From contig JBAZEM010000008.1 of the NCBI GenBank assembly GCA_041653875.1, positions 1 through 64,000 on the forward strand: a stretch of 64,000 nt of DNA, written 5' to 3'. The position numbers were made by a program, and so were the translations under genes. Below the pieces are notes generated by a model that saw nothing but the letters and a program-made list of their open reading frames with translations, made no database searches and was not told where the DNA came from. This stretch comes from VSJD01 sp041653875 (lineage in GTDB: Bacteria > Verrucomicrobiota > Kiritimatiellia > JAAZAB01). Numbering within the stretch: position 1 is the stretch's first letter; each line of letters opens with the position of its first letter. Below are positions 1-8,065 of the stretch, piece after piece.

Positions 1-33
1 TTCCAATACCGCTTTGATAAGATCTGCTCTCAT
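1..33 (-). CDS. 5' end of an unidentified gene cut by the window edge
   Basis: An ATG on the minus strand at 33 opens a frame that runs off the left edge and gives MRADLIKAVLE. A clear ribosome binding site (AAGAAAGGAAACCG) lies just upstream. The short N-terminus vaguely resembles the first helix of HU/IHF-type DNA-binding proteins, but 11 residues are too few to name it. The purine-rich binding site is the main reason to call it a gene. Confidence 0.4.
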   Translation of the reverse strand, partial: MRADLIKAVLE

Positions 34-901
34 GACGGTTTCCTTTCTTTTGTTTTTATCCAATCCGATTGTATCGGACTAGACTGGAAACCGTCACTTT
101 ATTTTAACAACCGACGGGACATTACCGTATTCCTCTGTGTGACGGGAGCACGGAAAATTGGCGGGATGTGTTGCCGATGGTATTGAAAGGCAAGTGCGGC
201 GGTCATTATGATTGAGCGTGGCGTTTTGTTCCTTGCCTTGTGCAAGAAAGCAGATCGTTATTCTTTATTCTAAGGGCAGACCCTTTGTTGCCCCCGAACA
301 CCGCGCCAGACCGTTCTTGCGTGGCACAATATCCACAACCACGGCCTCCTTCCGCCCCACCTGTTCGAAATTCGCTGTCCGGTAGATAAATGACTTGTGA
401 CGATAGCCTTTGTTCAGTATTGTTTCTATGCGCACTGGGTAGCTCCTTTTGCTGTGTTTTATTCACCAGCATGTTGGAGCATAAACCCCAGTGCGTTTCA
501 ATCTTTTCCGGCGTTGCTTGTTCCCTGAAGGAGTTATCAATAGACGCGACTCGATGAGAATGGGCTTTGATAAGCTTGTCGGAGTCGAGGCGCGGCTGTT
601 GAGAACTCCAGCCCTTGTGCATACGCCTATTGATGAGGATCCCGTAGTTCATAAAATAACCTTGGAAGCTTCCCTGTATCTGATAATTTTACCCACAGAT
701 TCAGCGAAAGACCCAAAATAATCTTGTAGATGTTAAGAGCCGGGGGGCCAAAGACAGCCCAATTGATATTCAGTGGAGACCGAACAAGGTGCAGGCTCGT
801 TCCGATTACCCAGGAACAATTAAGTGATTTGCTATCCGCCGATGCGCGCCGGGGCCTTCCATTTCGCAGTCGTTTAATCACGGAATCATTCAATAATCAA
901 C
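34..901. other. 868-base stretch with no supportable gene
   Basis: Open frames here (for example minus strand 206-652 and plus strand 491-721) have no recognisable domain, a low-complexity composition unlike the neighbours and no convincing ribosome binding site. The stretch is also somewhat more AT-rich than its surroundings. It may hold a decayed gene. I see no tRNA, terminator or repeat family in it. Confidence 0.4.
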
Positions 902-1540
902 ATGGAAACTATCAAGCAGTTCATCGATTATTTTCTGCATCTTGACCGTTATCTGGGGCAGGTCATCGCGGCTTACGGTTTATGGACCTATGGACTGCTT
1001 TTCGGTATTATTTTCTGCGAAACGGGCCTGGTAATCGCGCCTTTTCTGCCGGGCGACTCCCTGCTGTTTGCCGCCGGGGCGCTGAGCGCCACCACCGCGC
1101 TTAGAATCGAATGGCTGCTGATCCTGCTCATCGTCGCCGCGGTCTTGGGCGACGCCGTCAACTATATGGTCGGCTATTATGCCGGCGAGAAACTTAGCCG
1201 GACCCGATTGATCAAGAAGGAATATCTGGACCGGACGCACGAGTTCTTCCAAAAGCACGGCAAAATGACCATTGTCCTGGCGCGCTTCGTTCCGATCGTG
1301 CGGACGTTTGCGCCGTTTGTGGCGGGCATGGGCAAGATGGGCTACGCCGAGTTTGCCGTCTATAACGTCACCGGCGGAGTCCTGTGGGTCAGTCTGTTTG
1401 TCACGGCGGGTCGGCTGTTCGGCAACCTCCCGGTGGTTAAAGAATATTTTTCGCTGGTGATCGTGGCGATTATCGTGCTTTCCGTGGCGCCCATCGCTTA
1501 CGAAGTGTGGCGCCAGTGGCGCGAGGGAAAACGGAAATGA
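902..1540 (+). CDS. DedA family inner-membrane protein
   Basis: This is a 212-aa polytopic membrane protein of the DedA/SNARE-associated (VTT) family, whose members include undecaprenyl-phosphate or phospholipid flippases. The family hallmarks are visible: the re-entrant motif FLPGDSLLF near residues 50-60, and the stretch RFVPIVRTFAPFVAGMGKM near 125-145 with the conserved Arg and Pro. Several hydrophobic helices follow and the C-terminus is basic (EVWRQWREGKRK). Length is normal for the family. There is no obvious Shine-Dalgarno before the ATG. It appears monocistronic, with a repeat and a convergent gene downstream. The exact lipid substrate cannot be told. Confidence 0.93.
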   Translation: METIKQFIDYFLHLDRYLGQVIAAYGLWTYGLLFGIIFCETGLVIAPFLPGDSLLFAAGALSATTALRIEWLLILLIVAAVLGDAVNYMVGYYAGEKLSRTRLIKKEYLDRTHEFFQKHGKMTIVLARFVPIVRTFAPFVAGMGKMGYAEFAVYNVTGGVLWVSLFVTAGRLFGNLPVVKEYFSLVIVAIIVLSVAPIAYEVWRQWREGKRK

Positions 1541-1575
1541 GAACGATTAATGGCGACAGGATCAAGAGAAGAATT

Positions 1576-1673
1576 AACTACGAAACACACGAAAACACAC
1601 GAAATGGATACAGAGAATACACCGCGCAATTTATTTGTTTTGAACTTTCGTGTGTTTTGCGTGTTTCGTAGTT
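1576..1673. repeat. Inverted repeat built of CGAAACACAC words
   Basis: The left arm reads ACTACGAAACACACG followed by a second CACACGAAA, and the right arm is its reverse complement (TTTCGTGTGTTTTGC, then GTGTTTCGTAGT). The transcript could fold into a stem of more than 25 bp. A close relative lies at 58298-58417. It sits between the convergent genes dedA and the barrel protein, where it could act as a bidirectional terminator. Confidence 0.75.
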
Positions 1674-1731
1674 CCCGCCAGAGGAGGGTCTGTCTAAGGT
1701 AGAAAAAATCTTTGGGTTGCGGGTTTCCGGC

Positions 1732-2250
1732 TTAGAAATAACAGCGCACACCGGCCTTTAGGCCGACATCGTTGTTCTTGGCGTCTTCACCCTGGGCGAA
1801 GGCCTTTTCGCTGGCCAGGTCGAAATACAATTCCGAATAAATGGCCACGCTTTCCGAGAGGAAGAATTTCAAGCCGGCCGCGGGTTCCCAGAGCATATAG
1901 TTGTGTTCCGAGGTGTTCCGGTAATACTGGCCGAAGTTATACTGCAGGCGCATGGCGAAATAGGGCATGATGGACGAATCCAAGTCCAGGTTGGCTTCCC
2001 CAAAGCCGCCCAGCCCGAGGCCCATGTCGGTGCCGTTGCCGTTATACCCCCAATCGACGATGCCGCCGAATTCGATGTTGTCGTACACAAAATAGCCCAA
2101 GCCGCTTTCGACCAGCCAATCCACTTTGCCCTGCGGGTTGTTGAAATCCATTTTGCCGCCCAGCCGCAGTTCCAGGGTGTCCATCGGTATCGTGGCGCCA
2201 AAGCCGGTCACTGCCGCCGTCATCATTGCGATCAATGCGATTTTTTTCAT
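1732..2250 (-). CDS. Secreted outer-membrane beta-barrel protein
   Basis: A 172-aa protein starts at the ATG at 2250, chosen because AAGGAG sits 8 nt upstream. A longer frame begins at 2343 but lacks this signal. It has a typical Sec signal peptide (MKKIALIAMMTAAVTGFGA). The rest consists of alternating polar and hydrophobic residues rich in Gly, Tyr and Phe, and it ends in Cys-Tyr-Phe. An aromatic C-terminus is the usual Bam recognition signal for small outer-membrane barrels. No specific family is recognised. It is probably an OmpX/OmpW-like or porin-like barrel with 8-10 strands. Confidence 0.75.
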   Translation of the reverse strand: MKKIALIAMMTAAVTGFGATIPMDTLELRLGGKMDFNNPQGKVDWLVESGLGYFVYDNIEFGGIVDWGYNGNGTDMGLGLGGFGEANLDLDSSIMPYFAMRLQYNFGQYYRNTSEHNYMLWEPAAGLKFFLSESVAIYSELYFDLASEKAFAQGEDAKNNDVGLKAGVRCYF

Positions 2251-2369
2251 GCCTTGTCTCCTTGTCGTTAAGGTCGTTCGAAGCGTGTTCATCCGTCGAT
2301 CGTCCTGCGCACGTGTTCTGCGCCAAATTGTAAAAAACATCACCTCCTGTTCCGGTGTCCGGCTGACGT

Positions 2370-2588
2370 AACAACTCAGGTAGTCAGAAGTCAGAATTCA
2401 GGATACAGAATAAAATACGCAAGAATCGGAAGAACGCGGCAGACATTCCGCCAAGGCCTTGCGTTTAGCGCCGATTCTCTTCGTATTCGCTTGGCCTATA
2501 CGGGTTCCTTATTCTGACTACCTGCCCGCAGTGCTACGCACAGCGTTGCAGGCGGGCTGACTCCTGAATTCCGGCCCCTGAGCAGTTA
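2370..2588. repeat. MITE-like element, copy 1, with terminal inverted repeats
   Basis: The element starts AACTCAGGTAGTCAGAAGTC and ends in its near reverse complement (TCCTGAATTC, CCTGAGCAGTT). The middle (AAAATACGCAAGAATCGG to CGTATTCGCTTGGCC) is almost identical to 51372-51552. This copy carries an extra hairpin of about 40 bp (GCCCGCAGTGC...GCAGGCGGGC), which also appears at about 11315-11350. No open frame is inside. It lies 5' of pyruvate kinase. Confidence 0.8.
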
Positions 2589-2729
2589 TCGTTTGACTTG
2601 ATCTCATCCGAAATTACTCCAGCGTTATCGTCATTATTATGCAACCTTTCCGGAGGTCAAGCAAATTTTGTGTTTTCCCCGATGCCGGATTCCGTTATGC
2701 TGACAATCAACTACACGGAGGAAACATCC

Positions 2730-4115
2730 ATGCTATCGCGACGCGAAGCCAAGATTTTGGCGACCCTCGGCACGGCATCCGCAACCCCGGATGTGATGCG
2801 AACCCTGATTCGGGCGGGGGTGGATGGGTTCCGGATCAATATGAGCCATATGCGCGCCGAGGAACTGGCCGGCTGGGTGCATTTGGCGCGCGCCGCCGCC
2901 GCCGCGGAAGGCGCGCCCGTGGCTGTGGCGGTGGATTTGGGCGGCCCGAAACTCCGGGTGGGCGCGTTGCCGGACGGCCGGCTGACTTTGACGGAAAAAG
3001 AGGTCTTGATCCTGGGGCGGGACCTGCCCGTGTCCCATCCCGAGATTCTGGCGGACATCCGGCCGGGCCAGCGTATTCTTCTCGATGACGGCAATCTGGA
3101 ATTGGAAGGTCTTGGCGCCGTCGGCGCCGGGTTCCAGGTGCGCGTCAAAGTGGGTGGCCTGCTTTTACAGGGCAAAGGCGTCAATCTGCCGGATACCGAC
3201 TTGCGTCTGCCGGCGGTGACCGAAAAAGATCTGGCCGACCTGGCCGCGGCGGTCAAAGCGCAGGTGGATTATGTGTCGCTATCCTTCGTTCAGCGCGCCG
3301 ACGATTTGCAGACGGCCCGCCGGGCGGCTTTGGCAACCGGCCCCTGCCCGCGGCTGATTGCCAAGATTGAAAAACCGGCCGCCGTGGAGCGTTTTGAGGA
3401 GATATTGGCGATTGCCGACGGGATCATGGTGGCGCGCGGCGACCTGGGCGTGGAGGTTCCGCCCGCGCGTGTGCCGGTTCTGCAGAAGCAATTCATCAGC
3501 CGCGCCAATGCCGAGGGCAAGACGATCGTTACGGCGACCCAGATGCTGGAGTCCATGATCCATAATCCGCGGCCGACGCGCGCAGAAGCCTCGGATGTGG
3601 CCAATGCCGTATGGGACGGCACGGACGCCGTCATGCTCTCGGGCGAGACGGCGGTCGGGAAATACCCGGTCGAAGCCGTGCGCATGATGCGCGCAATTAT
3701 TACGGAAGCCGAAAAAGCGGCCAGTCCGCGCCGGGAAGCCTATCGCGGCAAGACCCGCGCGCACGCCCTGGCGGCGGCCGCCGTGGAAGCCGCCGAGGAA
3801 CTGCATGCCGCCGCCATCGTCGCCATTACCGTGTCCGGCTACACGGCCCAGATGGTGGCCCAGCGCCGGCCGCGCGTGCCGTTGATCGCGGCCGTGCCCG
3901 ACGAGCATATCCGCAGTTGCTTGAGTCTGGTCTGGGGTGTCACGCCCATTGTGGTTCCGTGGCGGGGCCATTCGGCGGATTTTCTCGGCGCCTTGGAAAC
4001 GCTCCTGCTGAAGTCCGGATCGCTGAAAACGGGCGATACCGTCGTGACGATCAGCGGTTCCACCAAACTGCGCGGGGCCGACTATATTATGAAAATCCAC
4101 GATCTGGGGAAGTGA
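2730..4115 (+). CDS. pyk: Pyruvate kinase
   Basis: A 461-aa enzyme converts phosphoenolpyruvate and ADP to pyruvate and ATP in the cytosol, the last step of glycolysis. I start it at 2730, where GGAGG precedes the ATG by 8 nt. A frame open from 2598 adds 44 residues with no homology. Visible motifs are the N-terminal RINMSHM, the active-site KIEKPAAVERFEEI, the metal and phosphate loop MVARGDLGVEV, the signature TATQMLESMI, and DAVMLSGETAVGKYPVEAV. The C-terminal domain is complete. Length is normal for bacteria. Confidence 0.97.
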   Translation: MLSRREAKILATLGTASATPDVMRTLIRAGVDGFRINMSHMRAEELAGWVHLARAAAAAEGAPVAVAVDLGGPKLRVGALPDGRLTLTEKEVLILGRDLPVSHPEILADIRPGQRILLDDGNLELEGLGAVGAGFQVRVKVGGLLLQGKGVNLPDTDLRLPAVTEKDLADLAAAVKAQVDYVSLSFVQRADDLQTARRAALATGPCPRLIAKIEKPAAVERFEEILAIADGIMVARGDLGVEVPPARVPVLQKQFISRANAEGKTIVTATQMLESMIHNPRPTRAEASDVANAVWDGTDAVMLSGETAVGKYPVEAVRMMRAIITEAEKAASPRREAYRGKTRAHALAAAAVEAAEELHAAAIVAITVSGYTAQMVAQRRPRVPLIAAVPDEHIRSCLSLVWGVTPIVVPWRGHSADFLGALETLLLKSGSLKTGDTVVTISGSTKLRGADYIMKIHDLGK

Positions 4116-4120
4116 GGAGA

Positions 4121-4376
4121 GAAGTCAGAGGTCAGAGGTCAGAAGTCAGAAGTCAGAGGTCAGAAGTCAGAAGTCAGAGGTCAGAGGTCAGAAGTCAGAT
4201 GACAGCGGAAAGTGAAAAGGGAAGAAATCTAAGGGGCGACTTGATTGTCGTTATGATTATTGATGATCGTTGGTTCCTCATTGCTGACTTCTGACTTCTG
4301 ATCTCTGACCTCTGTTTTCTGATTGCTGCCAATATTTGCTTTCTGATCGCTGATCTCTGACCTCTGATCTCTGGTT
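4121..4376. repeat. Paired word tracts (AGTCAGAGGTC and its complement)
   Basis: Plus-strand 4121-4199 is a degenerate tandem of 7-mers (AGAAGTC, AGAGGTC). From 4281 to 4376 the reverse complement follows (GACTTCTGACTTCTGATCTC, then CTGACC). The two tracts lie about 80 bp apart between convergent pyk and the LolA-like gene, and could form a long imperfect hairpin in either transcript. The right-hand tract lies inside the LolA-like coding region and encodes its C-terminal tail. Confidence 0.85.
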
Positions 4377-5143
4377 TCCGCCGCTTCGGCAGATACTTCA
4401 TTCAGCCGGATCAGGGTGCGGTGTTCGCCCGGCCAGCGGCGGATGTCCAGATCCTTGATCATCCAGTTGTTATCTATTTTTTTGAAGGTGCGCACGGCGA
4501 TACGCCGCTGAAGGACCTGCTGGGTATCGTATTCCTCAACCTTGATCAGCACGAGCAGGGCTTCATCGATCCAGACGCGGGTCAGCCGCGGCGCCTGCGG
4601 CGGCATGAATTCCAACACGATGCATTCGCGCTCCAGCAAGCGTTCGCGGCCCATAATGACGCCGTTTGTCCACCAGAGGAAGGCCAGGCTGAGGTCGTTC
4701 CAGGTTACGTCGCTGCCGCCGATAAGGCTGTCGCCCGCCGGCGCCGCGGCGTTTTGAAGCGGCCGGCCTTTGGCGTAGTCCCGGCGCCACTCGCCGTTTG
4801 GCCGGCGGAGAATCGTCAATTGTTCCGTCACGGCGCCGAATGCGTCGCGCAGAGTATAGCAGGCCGTGGCCGGCGATTGGCCCAGTTGGAGCTTGGCGTC
4901 CAGATAAAAGGCGCGATCAAGTTTGCCGCGCCGCGCGCCGCACAGTAATTCGCCCCGGATTCGGATGGCCTCGCTGGGCAGGTTGGCCCGCACTCGTTCC
5001 AGTACGTCGGCGGCCCGCGTGAAAGTTGCGCTCGCCGTTGCGGGGGACGCCCTGACCTCTTGGAGAGTCGGGGTTGCGCCGAAGACGCGCAAGGCGCCGG
5101 CCGCGAGAAGCGCCAGGCAAAGGAAACTTTTGGTTAAATTCAT
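4229..5143 (-). CDS. LolA-like outer-membrane lipoprotein-sorting protein with a repeat-encoded tail
   Basis: A 304-aa exported protein starts at the ATG at 5143, immediately before a signal peptide (MNLTKSFLCLALLAAGALRVFGA). The body (about residues 40-250) resembles the LolA-like fold: paired strands such as FYLDAKLQLGQ, LAFLWW, and LTRVWIDEALLVLIKVEEYD followed by RTFKKIDNNWMIKDLDIR. The likely role is binding or sensing lipoproteins or lipids in the periplasm. The last 55 residues (TRDQRSEISDQ, then TEVRDQKSEVSNEE) are translated word-tract DNA and are probably disordered. Confidence 0.7.
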   Translation of the reverse strand: MNLTKSFLCLALLAAGALRVFGATPTLQEVRASPATASATFTRAADVLERVRANLPSEAIRIRGELLCGARRGKLDRAFYLDAKLQLGQSPATACYTLRDAFGAVTEQLTILRRPNGEWRRDYAKGRPLQNAAAPAGDSLIGGSDVTWNDLSLAFLWWTNGVIMGRERLLERECIVLEFMPPQAPRLTRVWIDEALLVLIKVEEYDTQQVLQRRIAVRTFKKIDNNWMIKDLDIRRWPGEHRTLIRLNEVSAEAAETRDQRSEISDQKANIGSNQKTEVRDQKSEVSNEEPTIINNHNDNQVAP

Positions 5144-5162
5144 GTTCGGGGATTTCAATCTT

Positions 5163-5224
5163 TGTAGCCGCGCCCGTGAGGGCGTGGATTCTTCGGCGGC
5201 CACGGCGTTACCGCCGCGGCTACA
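5163..5224. repeat. Palindromic repeat family B (TGTAGCCGCG), copy 1
   Basis: The element opens TGTAGCCGCGCCCGTGAGGG and closes CCGCCGCGGCTACA, so its ends are inverted repeats. Other copies lie at 21179-21239, 30513-30608 and 61310-61437. The middle segments GGCGTGGATTC and GGCCACGGCGT are conserved in all of them. It sits between the LolA-like gene start and the FabZ fusion end. Confidence 0.85.
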
Positions 5225-5258
5225 AGAGTCCACACTTTAGAGCGATAAGTGTATTTCA

Positions 5259-6245
5259 TCACACCGGCGCCGGCCGGTCCACGAGCACGAACGAAATGCG
5301 GGCTTCCGCCACCAAGTGCGAGCCGGTAAAAATCCGTCCATGGGCCTTGCCGACGCGTGGGCGCGATATCGTCTGGAAGACGTCGATCAGGAGTTGATCG
5401 CCCGGCCGGACCGGCCGGCGAAAGCGCGCCATATCCACCGCCATGAAATAGGCGAGTTTGCCTTTGTTTTCCGGCTTGCCGAGAATGAACACGGCGCCCG
5501 CCTGGGCGATAGCCTCCACCAGGAGCGTGCCCGGCATGATCGGGTGTTTGGGGAAATGGCCGCTAAAAAAGGACTCGTTGCCGGTGACGTTCTTAAGCGC
5601 GACGATCCGGTTGTTGCCCTCATAATAGATGGAATCCACCAAAATGAACGGGTAGCGGTGGGGAATGACATTCATGATCCCGTTGATGTCGGCGATCGGC
5701 GCGGTCTGGATGGGCGTGTTGTCCATGATCAGGGGCGGCGCAAATTCGGCGTCCGGGATGCGTTCGTCCAGGTTGGCGCTTAATCCCACGGTGAACTTGG
5801 CTTGGGCCACCTGCTGGCCGCGCACCGTGGCGGTCGCGCTAAATCGCACGAGGCCATCGCGGAAACGCTCCAGGGTGACATCCGTTATCAGGCGGTCGCC
5901 CGGCAAAACCGGTTTGCGAAATTTGATCTTATCCAGCGTGCGCAGGAATGCGACGTCATTATTAACATCCAGGAACCGGCGAATGGCGGCGCCGCCGGTT
6001 TGAACCATGGCTTCCAGGATCAGCACCCCCGGTAAAACGGGGTTGCCGGGAAAGTGGCCCTGAAAATGGGGCTCGTTGATCGTCACGTTCTTGAGCCCGA
6101 TCGCGCGTTTTTCGGAGGGAATCAGCCGGACACGGTCGAGCATGAGCAGGGGGGAACGGTGTGGCAGGAGCGACTGCAACTGGTAGTAATCCAGGATGAT
6201 CTGGGTTTTGGCCGCCGCAGTTGCGTTGCTGTCGGAATCAGGCAT
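5259..6245 (-). CDS. fabZ: Tandem FabZ-FabZ fusion (3-hydroxyacyl-ACP dehydratase)
   Basis: A 328-aa protein with two complete FabZ hotdog domains. Domain 1 (about 20-165) has PHRSPLLMLD and QGHFPGNPVLPGVLILEA with the catalytic pair His64 and Glu78. Domain 2 (about 185-325) has PHRYPFILVD and SGHFPKHPIMPGTLLVEA with His230 and Glu244. FabZ dehydrates 3-hydroxyacyl-ACP in fatty-acid and lipid A precursor synthesis and normally works as a dimer of about 150-aa chains, so this fusion may be a pseudo-dimer. GGGAGG precedes the ATG. The gene lies 15 nt downstream of the HEAT lipoprotein gene and may be cotranscribed with it. Confidence 0.92.
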   Translation of the reverse strand: MPDSDSNATAAAKTQIILDYYQLQSLLPHRSPLLMLDRVRLIPSEKRAIGLKNVTINEPHFQGHFPGNPVLPGVLILEAMVQTGGAAIRRFLDVNNDVAFLRTLDKIKFRKPVLPGDRLITDVTLERFRDGLVRFSATATVRGQQVAQAKFTVGLSANLDERIPDAEFAPPLIMDNTPIQTAPIADINGIMNVIPHRYPFILVDSIYYEGNNRIVALKNVTGNESFFSGHFPKHPIMPGTLLVEAIAQAGAVFILGKPENKGKLAYFMAVDMARFRRPVRPGDQLLIDVFQTISRPRVGKAHGRIFTGSHLVAEARISFVLVDRPAPV

Positions 6246-6260
6246 GACGATCCTCCCGGA

Positions 6261-7970
6261 TTAAGGCTTGGTGGACGCGGGCTTGGTTTGTAAAGCTTGC
6301 AGGCGCGCGCGCGCTTCGCCGCTGACATTCCGGTCCGGATCGGACGCGGCGATGGCCGCGAGCGGTTCAGGGTCGGTCAATTTCCGGATCGCCGCTTTGC
6401 GGACGGATGGATCGCTGTCTTCACGGGCGATTCGTTCGATCGTGGCGGGTTTATCCACCAGGTCCAGCGCGGCCTTGCGCACGGCCGGGAACGGATCGTT
6501 GCGGGCGATATCGTTCAGAATTTGCTGGTTGGTCAGTTTGGCCACAGTCAGCAGGCGGACATTGGGATTGGCGCTGCGGGCGAGTTCCTCCAGAATGGAC
6601 TGGTTCGTGATATGCTCGATGGCCACCTGGCGGACCGAGCGATGGGAGTCGAACAAGGCGACATCCTTAAGCTTGGCTTGGCTCACCATTTTGGCGGCGG
6701 CGGTGGCGCGCGCCTCCGGGCGCACGTCGTTGCGGACAATGGTTTCCAGGACGGCTTGATCCGTCAAGCGGGCAATGGCTGCCAGGCGGACGTTGACATC
6801 CGTATCCCGTTGCGCCACGGCCGCGATCAGCGGGCGGTCGTTAATCCGGGTGGCGGCAACTTTACGCACTTCGGGGTCGGCGTCGGTCAGGACCGTTTCT
6901 TTCAGGACTTCGGCATCGGTGACGTTTTGGATGGCTGCCAGGCGCACAACCGGCGAGGGGTCGCTCTCCAGCGCCATGGCCAAGGGCGGACCTTTTAAAA
7001 GCTTGACGGCTGCGGCGCGCACGTCGGCATCCTGATCGAACTCGGCGATGGAAGCCAGCAGGGCTTCGTTCGCGATCTGTTCCACCACGGTTTTACGGAT
7101 CAGGGCATCGGGATCGGTGACGGCGATGCGCTGGAGCAGGATGGGATTATTCACCTTGCGCACGGCTATGTAACGGATGACGGGGTCGGGGGATCCGACG
7201 GCCAGTTGCTCGAGCACATCCGCGCGCGTAATAAGGGCGGCGGCGGTTTTGCGGATATCGCGGTCCGGATCCTGTGTGACAATTTCGGTCAGGACCGCCT
7301 GGCTGGCAATATCGCGCATGGCGGAGCGGCGCACCAGCGGATCGGAATTCGTGCGCGCGATCGCGACCAGTCGTTTCTGGTCGGTGATTCGACTGGCGGC
7401 GGAAATGCGCACAAACGAATCCGAATTGGTCATGGCAATGGAAAAAAGCAGGTCATTCCTGGTGATCCGTTCCAAGGCCGCTTTGCGAATCATGGTGTCG
7501 CTGTTGGCCATGGCAACGTTAAACAGCGTGGGCTGATCCCGGATCGCCTCCAGGGCTGCCAGGCGCGCCAGGGGCTCGGTGTTGGCGGCGATGACGCTCA
7601 GGAGCGCGTTCTTGTCCCGTAACCGGGAAGCGGCAACCACACGCACTTTCCGTTCGGGATCCGTGTCGGCGATGGCGACAAGGTCGGCGGGCGCGCTTAC
7701 AAGACGAACGGCTTCCGCGCGCACCTCGGCGTCGGGATCGTTGCGGGCGATCTGGAGGATGCGTTGCTGGTCGCGGGTGGTGATTGTGATGCGGCGTTCC
7801 TTGTCGCCGGCCACGATGTCGCCCACGATCCGAACACCGCCGGCATCCCGCAGTACCGGGGCGCAGCCCGTGAAGAGGGTCGTTATAAACAGGCCCAAAA
7901 GCGCCATCCGGCAGGAAGCAAACATCCAACATCGAACATCCAACATCGAACATCGAATGTTCAGCATCAT
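6261..7970 (-). CDS. HEAT-repeat solenoid lipoprotein
   Basis: About 569 aa. From residue 60 to the end it is an unbroken solenoid with a period of about 24 residues, each unit following IARNDPDxxVRxAAxxxLTD. This is a HEAT/PBS-lyase-like alpha-alpha repeat used for protein binding. The N-terminus ends in a lipobox (LFTGC), so it is probably a lipoprotein. I start at 7970 because GAGGAA sits 5 nt upstream. The first 22 residues (MMLNIRCSMLDVRCWMFASC) are translated word-tract DNA, and an ATG at 7907 (MALLGLFITTLFTGC) would give a more normal signal peptide. Its partner is unknown. Confidence 0.8.
   Translation of the reverse strand: MMLNIRCSMLDVRCWMFASCRMALLGLFITTLFTGCAPVLRDAGGVRIVGDIVAGDKERRITITTRDQQRILQIARNDPDAEVRAEAVRLVSAPADLVAIADTDPERKVRVVAASRLRDKNALLSVIAANTEPLARLAALEAIRDQPTLFNVAMANSDTMIRKAALERITRNDLLFSIAMTNSDSFVRISAASRITDQKRLVAIARTNSDPLVRRSAMRDIASQAVLTEIVTQDPDRDIRKTAAALITRADVLEQLAVGSPDPVIRYIAVRKVNNPILLQRIAVTDPDALIRKTVVEQIANEALLASIAEFDQDADVRAAAVKLLKGPPLAMALESDPSPVVRLAAIQNVTDAEVLKETVLTDADPEVRKVAATRINDRPLIAAVAQRDTDVNVRLAAIARLTDQAVLETIVRNDVRPEARATAAAKMVSQAKLKDVALFDSHRSVRQVAIEHITNQSILEELARSANPNVRLLTVAKLTNQQILNDIARNDPFPAVRKAALDLVDKPATIERIAREDSDPSVRKAAIRKLTDPEPLAAIAASDPDRNVSGEARARLQALQTKPASTKP
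7919..7970. repeat. Word tract of AACATCCAACATCGAAC
   Basis: There are about five degenerate copies of a 9-10 nt word (AACATCCAAC, ATCGAACATC). The tract covers the start of the HEAT lipoprotein gene and encodes its first residues. A related tract (CAACATCCAACGCCGAACGC) sits at the end of larE near 25203-25235. Confidence 0.75.
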
Positions 7971-8065
7971 GAGTTCCTCGCTTTTCGCTGTTGCCTTCAG
8001 CGGCAAGTGGTCGTTTGCCATCCGCTATGGGCGTGACATGCCAACATGGCATGAGATGTTTTTGT

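Noticed and set aside
206..652. 148-aa open frame on the minus strand
   Set aside because: No recognisable domain, no convincing ribosome binding site and a composition unlike the neighbouring genes; probably chance.
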